Assembly (NCBI RefSeq): GCF_049723235.1
Contig: NZ_JBNARB010000028.1
Span: 1 to 22,930, forward strand
Reading direction: 5' to 3'
DNA length: 22,930 bases
DNA from: Thermovenabulum sp049723235
GTDB lineage: Bacteria > Bacillota > Thermosediminibacteria > Thermosediminibacterales > Thermosediminibacteraceae
The translations under genes and the position numbers were made by a program. The notes under the pieces were generated by a model that made no database searches, was not told the origin of the DNA, and worked only from the letters and a program-made list of their open reading frames with translations. This document shows, in pieces, positions 7,123 to 14,115 of this stretch (positions are counted from its first letter, which is position 1; every line of letters starts with the position of its first letter).

Positions 7123-8277
7123 CTACCTCCGTTTAAACTTTCTCAATTCTTTTACCTGAGTTTTTAATATCTCCAGGGTGTAATCAATATCATCTTCGGT
7201 TATAAAAGGGCTAAGGCTGAATCGAACAGCGCTTTCCACTTCCTCTTCTTTCTTACCCATCGCTACAAGGACATGGCTTTTAATCTTCTTATGGGATGAA
7301 CAAGCTGAACCGGTGGAAACAAATATACCGTGGTTTTCTAAAGCATGAAGAAGCACTTCAGCTTTTACCCCCAGGAAGGAAACGTTTAAAATATGAGGTG
7401 CACTTTTCTCGGCAGGAGTATTAATAACTACATCCTCAATTAAATCTATTATCCCTCTTTTTAATCTTTCCTTCCCGTTTTTCATTATTTTTGTCCATAT
7501 ACTAAAATTCTTTTCCAATATTTCCACCGCTTTGCAAAATCCCCTTATTCCCGGGACATTTTCGGTACCTGATCTTAATCCTCTCTCCTGCCCTCCTCCA
7601 TTTACCAGTGGTTCGATTTTTAAATCCTCCCTTTTGAATAAAGCTCCCACACCCTTTGGTCCATACACTTTATGAGCACTTAAGGATAAAAGACTAATAC
7701 CCTTTAGCCCCAAAGGTAAATTTATTTTACCAAAGGATTGAACGGCGTCCACGTGGAAAACTATTTCCCTGTCTTTAATAATTTCTGCTATTTCTTCTAC
7801 AGGTTGGATACTCCCCACTTCATTGTTCACATGCATAACACTAATAAGCACCGTATCTTCTTTTACTGCATTGATGACATCCGAGACCCGTACTATTCCA
7901 TCTTCTCCTACCGGAAGATAGGTAACCTTAAAGCCTTCTTTTTCCAGTTCACCGCATACCTCCAGAACCGAAGGATGCTCTACACAAGTAGTAATTATAT
8001 GCTTGCCTTTCCTGTTTTTTGTTTTTGCCGCCCCTTTAATGGCAATGTTATTAGATTCCGTACCGCCTGAAGTAAAATATATTTCCTTTTCCTCTACTCC
8101 TAAAAATTTTGAGATTACCCTTCTTGCCTCCCTCAAAGTCCTTTCCGCCGTAAGTCCTTTGTTATGTAAGGAGGAGGGATTTCCATAATCCTCCAGCATG
8201 GCTTTGTAGACCTCCTCCGCCACTTCCTTCAATACTTTAGTCGTAGCACTGTTGTCAAGATACACTTCTTTCCTCAT
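7123..8277 (-). CDS. Cysteine desulfurase (IscS/NifS-like, class V aminotransferase)
   Basis: 384 residues, normal length. The pyridoxal phosphate enzyme removes sulfur from cysteine as a protein persulfide. Seen in sequence: YLDNSATTK at the N-terminus, His101 in TTCVEHPS that stacks on the cofactor, Asp177 and Gln180 (HVDAVQSFGK), Lys203 in SLSAHKVYGPKG that forms the Schiff base, RSGTEN at 236-241, and the mobile-loop cysteine Cys326 in STGSACSSHKK. It sits between a ModE-like regulator (2-base gap, its ribosome binding site AGAGGTG inside the regulator's last codons) and thiI (4-base gap). This is the arrangement of desulfurases dedicated to ThiI in Gram-positive bacteria rather than to a SUF or ISC machine, and no scaffold protein is nearby. 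Confidence 0.95.
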   Translation of the reverse strand: MRKEVYLDNSATTKVLKEVAEEVYKAMLEDYGNPSSLHNKGLTAERTLREARRVISKFLGVEEKEIYFTSGGTESNNIAIKGAAKTKNRKGKHIITTCVEHPSVLEVCGELEKEGFKVTYLPVGEDGIVRVSDVINAVKEDTVLISVMHVNNEVGSIQPVEEIAEIIKDREIVFHVDAVQSFGKINLPLGLKGISLLSLSAHKVYGPKGVGALFKREDLKIEPLVNGGGQERGLRSGTENVPGIRGFCKAVEILEKNFSIWTKIMKNGKERLKRGIIDLIEDVVINTPAEKSAPHILNVSFLGVKAEVLLHALENHGIFVSTGSACSSHKKIKSHVLVAMGKKEEEVESAVRFSLSPFITEDDIDYTLEILKTQVKELRKFKRR

Positions 8278-8279
8278 TT

Positions 8280-8612
8280 TTACACCTCTTTAAAAATATT
8301 TTTAAACTCCTCTAATAAATTATCCATTCTTTTTAATATTTCCTCATAAATTTTTATTAACTCCAGCCCTTCCTTTGTAAGCACGGCGCCACCGCCGTAC
8401 TCTCCTCCTTTTTTCCTTAAAAGCAGCTTATATCCAAGCCTTTCTTCAGCTTTTTTTATTTTCCCCCATGCCTGTCTGTAAGACATATTGGAGGCTATGG
8501 CAGCTTGATTTATAGAACCGTAATTATTTATTAATATCAGTAAATTATATAAACCATCACCCAGCACCAATTTGCCATCTTTCTCAAACCATAATTTATA
8601 TTTAATATCCAT
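8280..8612 (-). CDS. ModE-like winged-helix regulator (DNA-binding domain only)
   Basis: 110 residues from the ATG at 8612. The whole protein is the LysR-like N-terminal winged helix of ModE: a start of the type KYKLWFEKDGKLVLGDG, the helix-turn-helix SINQAAIASNMSYRQAWGKI, then a basic wing RKKGGEYGGGAVLT and a helical dimerisation tail. The molybdate/tungstate-binding TOBE domains of full ModE are absent, so the ligand, if any, is unknown. A longer reading from an ATG at 8666 is unlikely: it has no ribosome binding site and its first codons are occupied by the -10 element of a consensus promoter, whereas the ATG at 8612 has AGGGG 7 bases upstream. It heads the operon with the cysteine desulfurase, ThiI and radical SAM genes and may autoregulate it. 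Confidence 0.8.
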   Translation of the reverse strand: MDIKYKLWFEKDGKLVLGDGLYNLLILINNYGSINQAAIASNMSYRQAWGKIKKAEERLGYKLLLRKKGGEYGGGAVLTKEGLELIKIYEEILKRMDNLLEEFKNIFKEV

Positions 8613-8654
8613 AACAATACCCCTAAAATTCAAAAAATTGAATAGTTCACAAAA

Positions 8655-8683
8655 AGAATAATCCATGCTTTATATTTTGTCAA
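8655..8683 (-). promoter_or_regulatory. Consensus sigma-A promoter of the regulator-desulfurase-thiI operon
   Basis: Read on the minus strand: perfect -35 TTGACA (8683-8678), 17-base spacer, -10 TATTCT (8660-8655). The expected start of transcription near 8648 lies about 36 bases before the ATG at 8612. Confidence 0.75.
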
Positions 8684-8764
8684 GATTTGAAGAATTTTTT
8701 TCCAGTATATCAATGGCTGTTAATAGAAAAAATAGTAACGAAAATTTATATTGGAGGTGTTAAA

Positions 8765-8974
8765 ATGCAGTTTACCCAAAAAGAAAAAATGTACCTTCAG
8801 GATGCCTTAGGCCAGGAAAGACTGTGCGTCACAAAGTACACCAATTTTGCAAATCAAGTTCGGGACCCGGAAGTATCTGCTCTTTTAAGAAATATCGCCA
8901 ATCGCGAGCAGCAGCATGTAGACACCATTGTTAATTTATTCCAGCAAGCCGGTCTTCAGGTACCCCAGCAATAA
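8765..8974 (+). CDS. CotF-like spore coat protein, half-ferritin type
   Basis: 69 residues from the ATG at 8765, chosen because GGAGGTG lies 5 bases upstream; a longer in-frame reading from 8687 has no ribosome binding site. The protein is two predicted helices with Glu18 in the first (LQDALGQERLCVTKY) and Glu48-x2-His51 in the second (ANREQQHVDTIVNLF), i.e. half of a ferritin four-helix bundle, which would have to dimerise to make a metal site. It resembles the small CotF-family spore coat proteins of Clostridia; coat localisation is family knowledge, not visible here. It is 40 bases upstream of a second protein of the same kind, with which it shares an operon and the terminator at 9240. Confidence 0.75.
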   Translation: MQFTQKEKMYLQDALGQERLCVTKYTNFANQVRDPEVSALLRNIANREQQHVDTIVNLFQQAGLQVPQQ

Positions 8975-9014
8975 AAATTTATAAATAAAATTAAAATTAT
9001 GGAGGGATATTTCA

Positions 9015-9239
9015 ATGCAAAACCAGGGACAAACCACTGGATTTGCCAGCGATAAGGATATTCTTCAGGACCTTTTAATGACTGAAAAACATGTATCCGG
9101 AATGTATGATACTGCAATTATGGAATGTGCCAATGAAGCTTTAAGGAATACCTTGAAGCAAATTCAGGACGATGAGCAAAATCATGCCAAGATGATTTTT
9201 GATTTAATGAACAAAAAAGGCTGGTATAAAGTTCAGTAA
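9015..9239 (+). CDS. CotF-family spore coat protein, half-ferritin type
   Basis: 74 residues. A polar Gln-rich start (MQNQGQTTGFASDKD) is followed by two helices carrying Glu24 (LLMTEKHVSGMYD) and Glu54-x2-His57 (DDEQNHAKMIFDLM); the protein ends in GWYKVQ, as is usual for CotF-family proteins. GGAGGGA lies 7 bases before the ATG. Proteins of this family are assembled into the outer layers of the endospore. It is a distant paralogue of the preceding gene: both keep the helix, the Glu and the ExxH at nearly the same spacing, which suggests an old duplication or a heteromeric pair. Confidence 0.85.
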   Translation: MQNQGQTTGFASDKDILQDLLMTEKHVSGMYDTAIMECANEALRNTLKQIQDDEQNHAKMIFDLMNKKGWYKVQ

Positions 9240-9269
9240 AAAGGGAGCAGATGTTTCTGCTCCCTTTTT
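9240..9269 (+). terminator. Terminator of the coat protein operon
   Basis: AAAGGGAGCAGA (9240-9251) pairs perfectly with TCTGCTCCCTTT (9256-9267), loop of 4, T run to 9269. The stop codon of the convergent QueG-like gene lies at its right edge (9268-9270). Confidence 0.92.
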
Positions 9270-10299
9270 AAATTAACAGCACCTTTGCCTGTTCCCTTAC
9301 TATCTCTGAAGAATCTTTTAAAACGACATCTTTATTCAATTTATCTAATTCTCCGGCATTTGATATTGCTATAAGGGCATTTCTTCTTAAAATATTCTTT
9401 CCCCTCCATTCGATGGGGGTACTCCCAAAATGTTCCTTATATTCCTTTTTCCCCATTTTAAAAATGTAAAAAGGATCTACCGGCAGTTTATAATCCAATA
9501 AAAAATCCCGATGGTTTTTAATTAAAATATTACTTAATTGATTATTTGGGCAAACATCCTGGCAGGTGTCACAACCAAAAAGCCTGTTAGCAAAGGATTT
9601 AATCATCTTTTTATCGGTAATCGCTTTTTTTGACTGCGTAAGATAAGACAAACATTTAAAAGGATTCAGCTTAAAAGGTTCGTACAAAGCACCGGTAGGA
9701 CAAGCAAAAATACACTTTCCGCATCCATTGCACAAACTTTCAACAGGTTCATCCTCCGGAAGGTCAATATTTGTAATAATTTCTCCTAAAAAAACATAAG
9801 AACCATACTCCTTTGTAAAAAGGCACGTGTTAGCGCCTATATACCCTATCCCCGCTCTTTGCGCTGCGGCCCGTTCTAAAATTGCGCCCGAATCCACAAA
9901 AAACCTTGAATCGGCATTAAATCTATCCTTAATAAATTTGGCAATTTTAATTAACTTGTCCTTAATAATTATATGATAATCCACGATGCAAGCGTACTTA
10001 GAAAAGATTCCTTCATTCTTTTTTTCCTCAATATATTCTTTTGTAAACCGAATTGTGGAATTGTAGTGGTTCAGGTAATTTAATGCAAAGACAATTATAG
10101 TTTTTGCACCTTTCATAATCTCATCGGGGAAGCACCTTTTTTCTAAATCCGTTTCTTCAAAAGGCGATATAAGGCCTCTTTGTTTTCTTTCTTTTAAAAA
10201 GTTGTACTCATTTATAAAGGGGTCAGCTTTTGCAAAACCGATAAGATCAAAGCCGATCAATCTTGAAAAATTAATTATTTCGTTTTTTATTTCCTGCAT
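9268..10299 (-). CDS. queG: Epoxyqueuosine reductase QueG or close paralogue
   Basis: 343 residues from the ATG at 10299, which has AAAGGTG 4 bases upstream; an ATG at 10317 would add six residues but has no ribosome binding site. Family enzymes use cobalamin and two 4Fe-4S clusters to reduce epoxyqueuosine to queuosine in tRNA. Seen here: a cobalamin-domain core with VDSGAILERA (the expected catalytic Asp at residue 136 of this reading), the first cluster C-N-G-CGKCIFACP, and the second GCDTCQDVCPNN, followed by a helical HEAT-like C-terminus. Odd points: the usual DxxPxxER has Ala for Pro, and the usual GKNTLL is GANTCL, so Lys is replaced by Ala. It may therefore be a QueG-like protein with a changed substrate. 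No other queuosine gene is nearby. Confidence 0.75.
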   Translation of the reverse strand: MQEIKNEIINFSRLIGFDLIGFAKADPFINEYNFLKERKQRGLISPFEETDLEKRCFPDEIMKGAKTIIVFALNYLNHYNSTIRFTKEYIEEKKNEGIFSKYACIVDYHIIIKDKLIKIAKFIKDRFNADSRFFVDSGAILERAAAQRAGIGYIGANTCLFTKEYGSYVFLGEIITNIDLPEDEPVESLCNGCGKCIFACPTGALYEPFKLNPFKCLSYLTQSKKAITDKKMIKSFANRLFGCDTCQDVCPNNQLSNILIKNHRDFLLDYKLPVDPFYIFKMGKKEYKEHFGSTPIEWRGKNILRRNALIAISNAGELDKLNKDVVLKDSSEIVREQAKVLLI

Positions 10300-10320
10300 A
10301 TTCACCTTTAACACCATCCG

Positions 10321-10354
10321 AAAAAATTTAGGAGAACCTTTTTAAAGGTCCCCC
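10321..10354 (-). terminator. Terminator of the chemotaxis receptor gene
   Basis: On the minus strand GGGGGACCTTT (10354-10344) pairs with AAAGGTTCTCC (10341-10331), 11 pairs including two G-U, 2-base loop (longer in practice), then TAAATTTTTT. The same DNA on the plus strand has two A-C mismatches, so it works in one direction only. Confidence 0.75.
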
Positions 10355-10368
10355 TATTTTCCCTTTAT

Positions 10369-12387
10369 TTATACTTTAAACCTTTGCATACTTTCCGAAA
10401 TCTCCTTTGCAATAGTAGTCAGCGTTTGTGCCGAAGCCGCAATTTCTTCTGTAGATGCACTCAATTCCTGGGCAGAAGCTGAAATTTCCTCTGCCGATGC
10501 AGATGTTTCTTGAATCACCGAACTTACATTTTCAGCTTTGTTTAAAACCTCATCCTTCATCTTCATGACCTCGTCCATTGCTAAGTAGGCACTATCTATC
10601 AAAGGAATAATGTTATTTACGCTGTCTATTATTTCGTCCAAGGATTTTACCACATGATCCGCCACAGAAAGCTGCTGGGTAACCATTTTCCCGGTGTTTT
10701 CAGTAGTTGCATATACCTCACCGGTTTCTCCTTTAATAGTATCTATCAATTTCTTAATTCTATCCGAAGATACCTTAGACTCCTCAGCAAGCTTTCTAAT
10801 TTCGGAAGCCACCACGGCAAATCCCCTGCCGACCTCCCCGGCTCTTGCCGCTTCAATGGCTGCATTAAGAGCAAGAAGGTTTGTCTGCTGAGAAATTCCT
10901 GTAATTACTTCATTAATTTCGGAAATCTGCAAAAGGGATTGAGTGAGGTTACTTATTTTGTTCAAAACATCCGTAAAGGAAGTTCTTATTTCATCGAAAG
11001 CACCGTACAAAGCTTTTAAAGAATCTTTCCCATTAGTAGCCTTTTCTTCGGCTGCTTTAGAAGATTCCCTTATGCTTTTTACCAAATCGGAAAGCCTTCC
11101 CATATTTTTGGATATATTTTCAAGGCTCCCTACCACTTCTTCCATATCCTGCGCTTGCTGGGATGCACCGTTTGCCACTTCCTGTATCGTCTTTGCAACC
11201 TCTCCGGTGGATGCAGCCATTTCCTGAGATGCGGCGCTCAGGTTTTCAGCATTACTGAAAAGCGTATTTGAGCTTTCCCGAAGATTTAACGTAATGGTGC
11301 GAAAATTTTCTTTTACTTTTTTCAAAGCTATCATTATCTTACCAAATTCGTCTTTCATTTTTAAATATTTTTCGGGTAGTTCTAAGGTAAAATCTCCTTC
11401 CGATATATTTTCTATATGCTTTGCTGTAAGATGCACAGCCTGTACAACCCTGCTGGACATAATATGCAGTATAATTCCTACAGTTACAAAACCGGCCAGT
11501 CCAATCAAAACGATTAAAATAAGGGTATTTTTTACTGTAGCATTCACCTCATCCATAGAAAGCCCGATATCTACCGCTCCTATGTGCTTTCCGTTTACAA
11601 ATAGGGGTACCAGGACATCATATACGGTTTTTTTAGTTTTTTCATCAAAATATGTAGAGGCATAGGGAATTCCTTTTACTGCGGCAGTCTGACTGCCCGT
11701 ATCGGTTAGCACCTGCCCTATTTCTTCCTTATCGCTGCTGGCTAAAACCTTGGCTCGATTGTCCATAATAAAGGCATAAACTACACCTTTTTTTGTGGCG
11801 ATGGTATCAATAATCTTTTGGTAACTTATATCCTCAAAGAGCTTCTGTACATTTGTTGCAAGTAACCCGATCTGTATAAAACCTCCCTCGGGGGTTTTTA
11901 CATAACCGTATTTATAATAATTGTCATTTACAGTACTTTTTCTTATTTCTTCCATTAATTCATTGACTTCACCTTTTAGAAGCTTTTGAGCGGCATGTTT
12001 TTCATCGTAGACATATCCAATATTTTCTTTCAAGTTGGAATATATAATTTTGCCTGTACTGTCCGCGACGTTAATTTCATCCACGTTTAAAGATTGGGCT
12101 ATGTTCTCTAAGTATTGATTATTTATGGATTTCTTATTATTAATAATTAAACTTGCCACATCCTTTATTTTTCCTTCCACATTGCCGTTTATTATCTCCA
12201 TCGACCGGGCATTGCTTTGAATCTGTTCCGCTATCTGATTTGCCAAATTATAACCATCGTTTTCCATTTGGGAAATCATCCGCGTCTTAATTATCTGACC
12301 TGCAGAAAGGCTGATAGCAAGAATCAAAATAAATATAACAATTAGAGGTAAAATATTAATTCTGAATTTTACCGAGTTAAAATTCAA
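10369..12387 (-). CDS. Methyl-accepting chemotaxis protein with extracellular Cache-type sensor
   Basis: 672 residues. A first transmembrane helix at about 12-30 follows a short basic N-terminus; an external region of about 255 residues resembles a double Cache ligand-binding domain (YGYVKTPEGGFIQIGL, AFIMDNRAKVLASS, VPLFVNGKHIGAVDIGLSM); the second helix is at about 289-311, then a HAMP linker, then a long coiled-coil signalling domain with the hairpin tip signature ISQQTNLLALNAAIEAARAG. It would sense a small molecule outside the cell and control the CheA kinase; the ligand is unknown, though Cache domains often bind amino acids or carboxylates. The start is TTG at 12387, preceded by GGGTGAT; there is no nearer in-frame ATG. 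It is a single-gene unit with its own terminator, and no other chemotaxis genes are in the window. Confidence 0.93.
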   Translation of the reverse strand: MNFNSVKFRINILPLIVIFILILAISLSAGQIIKTRMISQMENDGYNLANQIAEQIQSNARSMEIINGNVEGKIKDVASLIINNKKSINNQYLENIAQSLNVDEINVADSTGKIIYSNLKENIGYVYDEKHAAQKLLKGEVNELMEEIRKSTVNDNYYKYGYVKTPEGGFIQIGLLATNVQKLFEDISYQKIIDTIATKKGVVYAFIMDNRAKVLASSDKEEIGQVLTDTGSQTAAVKGIPYASTYFDEKTKKTVYDVLVPLFVNGKHIGAVDIGLSMDEVNATVKNTLILIVLIGLAGFVTVGIILHIMSSRVVQAVHLTAKHIENISEGDFTLELPEKYLKMKDEFGKIMIALKKVKENFRTITLNLRESSNTLFSNAENLSAASQEMAASTGEVAKTIQEVANGASQQAQDMEEVVGSLENISKNMGRLSDLVKSIRESSKAAEEKATNGKDSLKALYGAFDEIRTSFTDVLNKISNLTQSLLQISEINEVITGISQQTNLLALNAAIEAARAGEVGRGFAVVASEIRKLAEESKVSSDRIKKLIDTIKGETGEVYATTENTGKMVTQQLSVADHVVKSLDEIIDSVNNIIPLIDSAYLAMDEVMKMKDEVLNKAENVSSVIQETSASAEEISASAQELSASTEEIAASAQTLTTIAKEISESMQRFKV

Positions 12388-12504
12388 AAAAAATCACCCG
12401 CCCTTCCAAATTTATAAAAAAATGTCGAATAATATTTTACCAGATTTTTTAATAAAATACTATAATTTTACAAGATTTTGAGAGTATTTGAAGAATATCA
12501 ATAA

Positions 12505-12539
12505 AATAAAAAAACGGCCTCCTTTTAACCGGAAACCGT
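12505..12539 (-). terminator. Terminator of the tRNA-Leu gene
   Basis: On the minus strand ACGGTTTCC (12539-12531) pairs with GGAGGCCGT (12522-12514) with two G-U pairs, 8-base loop, then a T-rich tract starting with seven T. Confidence 0.85.
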
Positions 12540-12547
12540 GTCTTTTC

Positions 12548-12634
12548 TGGTGCAGGGAGTGGGATTTGAACCCACACGGAGGAATCTCCACTACCCCCTC
12601 AAAGTAGCGTGTCTGCCAGTTCCACCATCCCTGC
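12548..12634 (-). tRNA. tRNA-Leu (anticodon GAG)
   Basis: 87 bases including an encoded CCA (12550-12548). Acceptor stem GCAGGGA pairs with TCCCTGC; the anticodon stem CTACT/GGTAG holds the loop TTGAGGG with anticodon GAG; a long variable arm (GGAGATTCCTCC) marks a class II tRNA, and the T arm contains GGTTCAAATCC. It reads CUC and CUU leucine codons. It is a single tRNA gene with its own promoter and terminator. Confidence 0.96.
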
Positions 12635-12664
12635 AGTTTTTTATAAATTCAATTGACAGTATTT

Positions 12665-12693
12665 ATTATACTTATGATATATTAATCTGTCAA
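12665..12693 (-). promoter_or_regulatory. Perfect consensus promoter of tRNA-Leu
   Basis: Minus strand: TTGACA (12693-12688), 17-base spacer, TATAAT (12670-12665). Transcription would start near 12658, about 24 bases before the mature tRNA. Confidence 0.85.
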
Positions 12694-12713
12694 CCACAAT
12701 AAAGTAATTTTTT

Positions 12714-14000
12714 TTACATTACATGCGATTCAAGTTTTACTTTATCTTTATGTTTTTCGTATAGTATATTGGCTGCCCGGTTATTTATTGCTTCATCCAT
12801 CTCGCCTTTTTGGGCAAATTCTAAAACTCTTTTTTTCGCTTCTTCCTTATCAACAATTGTACCGGGTCCTCCAACACATCCCCCAACACAAGCCATTCCC
12901 TCAATAAAATTTGCATCAATTTTACCATCTTTTAGTTTTTCCAGTATTTCCTTACATTCTTTTAGCCCGTTGCCATGTACAGCTTTAAAATTTATTTTTT
13001 CTTCAAGGGCTCTCACACTCTTAAAAATAGCCTCGGTTACTCCTCCAGTAAAAGCATATTTTCTACCACTTGACGAAGCTTCATTTATAGGTGTAACCAC
13101 CTTTATATCTTCAAGATTTATTTTATAGCCTTCAAATATAGCTGAAAGTTCTTCAAAAGTTAAAACACAATCTACAGCGTCTTTAAGCTCTGGAAGTTTT
13201 GCCTCACTTTTTTTAGCGATGCATGGCCCTATGAATACCACTTTTGCGCTTTCATCCTCCGCTTTAATGAATCTTCCAATTGCAATCATCGGTGAAACCG
13301 AATCAGAGACAAGCCCCTCGATTTTCACGTGATAGCCCTTAGCAAGCCTTACAAAAGGGGGACAGCAGCAGGAAGTAATCATAAAATCGTCTTTCCTGTT
13401 CATTCTTTTTATAAATTCCTTGGCTTCTTTTACCGTTATCATGTCAGCTCCGAGAGCAACCTCTATAACATCGTAAAACCCAAGCATTAAAAGAGCTGTT
13501 TTTACTTTTTCTTCAGAAACGTTATTTCCAAATTGTCCGGCAAAAGCAGGAGCAAGAACTGCATAGACCCTTTTTGATTTTTTTATAAGATTGATCGTTT
13601 GAGCTATTTCAGTTTTATCCATTACGGCTCCTTCCGGGCAGGCTACAACACAAAGTCCGCAGGTCAGGCATTTTTCTAAATCTATAACGGGCTTATTTTT
13701 TCCCCTTTGGATAATTGCTCCGCCTTCACAGGCATCTTTACATCTACATTCTTCGCTATCGTATTTGCAGGCCTTTTCAATTATTGAAATAAAGGGGAAA
13801 TCTACCTCTTCCGGTATAGGGCCTTTTTCAAAAGTTCCCAGAGCAGCCCTTACCCTTGCTTCTGCTTCTTCCCTGCTCAACTCTCCACCTAAGGAATCTA
13901 AGACCGCTTCGTATACATTTTGAAGATTGTCCAATTTTTTTGCATGTTCTGCTATTAACTTATATATTTTCCTTCTTAAATTCTTTTTTTCCTCCTTCAT
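12714..14000 (-). CDS. Monomeric [FeFe] hydrogenase with variant H-cluster motifs
   Basis: 428 residues. Residues 78-121 bind two iron-sulfur clusters: an atypical group Cys78, Cys85, Cys87, Cys91 and a classical CLTCGLCVVACP (Cys111-Cys121). The catalytic domain follows with the three H-cluster loops: TSCCCPPF (209-216), GPCIAKKSE (258-266) and EGMACVGGC (367-375). The presumed cluster ligands Cys212, Cys260, Cys371 and Cys375 and the proton-relay Cys211 are all present, so catalysis is possible, but the first loop has an extra Cys where Pro is usual and the second has Gly where Met of MPC is usual. It lacks the small-subunit tail and the long N-terminal domains of CpI-type enzymes. Such proteins exchange electrons between ferredoxin and protons, or act as redox sensors. 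GGTGGTG lies 5 bases before the ATG. The ferredoxin-linked AOR unit lies upstream, beyond a terminator. Confidence 0.85.
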   Translation of the reverse strand: MKEEKKNLRRKIYKLIAEHAKKLDNLQNVYEAVLDSLGGELSREEAEARVRAALGTFEKGPIPEEVDFPFISIIEKACKYDSEECRCKDACEGGAIIQRGKNKPVIDLEKCLTCGLCVVACPEGAVMDKTEIAQTINLIKKSKRVYAVLAPAFAGQFGNNVSEEKVKTALLMLGFYDVIEVALGADMITVKEAKEFIKRMNRKDDFMITSCCCPPFVRLAKGYHVKIEGLVSDSVSPMIAIGRFIKAEDESAKVVFIGPCIAKKSEAKLPELKDAVDCVLTFEELSAIFEGYKINLEDIKVVTPINEASSSGRKYAFTGGVTEAIFKSVRALEEKINFKAVHGNGLKECKEILEKLKDGKIDANFIEGMACVGGCVGGPGTIVDKEEAKKRVLEFAQKGEMDEAINNRAANILYEKHKDKVKLESHVM

Positions 14001-14062
14001 TAAACACCACCTTCACACATTTATTTTTACCTTTTTTCAGTTTTTCCTTTTCAAAAAACTTT

Positions 14063-14093
14063 TAAAAAAAAAGCAGTTTATCAATAACTGCTT
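14063..14093 (-). terminator. Terminator of the AOR operon
   Basis: AAGCAGTT (14071-14078) and AACTGCTT (14086-14093) form an 8-pair stem with a 7-base loop; on the minus strand it is followed by a run of ten T (14072-14063, the first two being the last bases of the stem). It separates the AOR unit from the hydrogenase gene. Confidence 0.85.
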
Positions 14094-14115
14094 AAAAAAT
14101 TTTATATTACCATAA

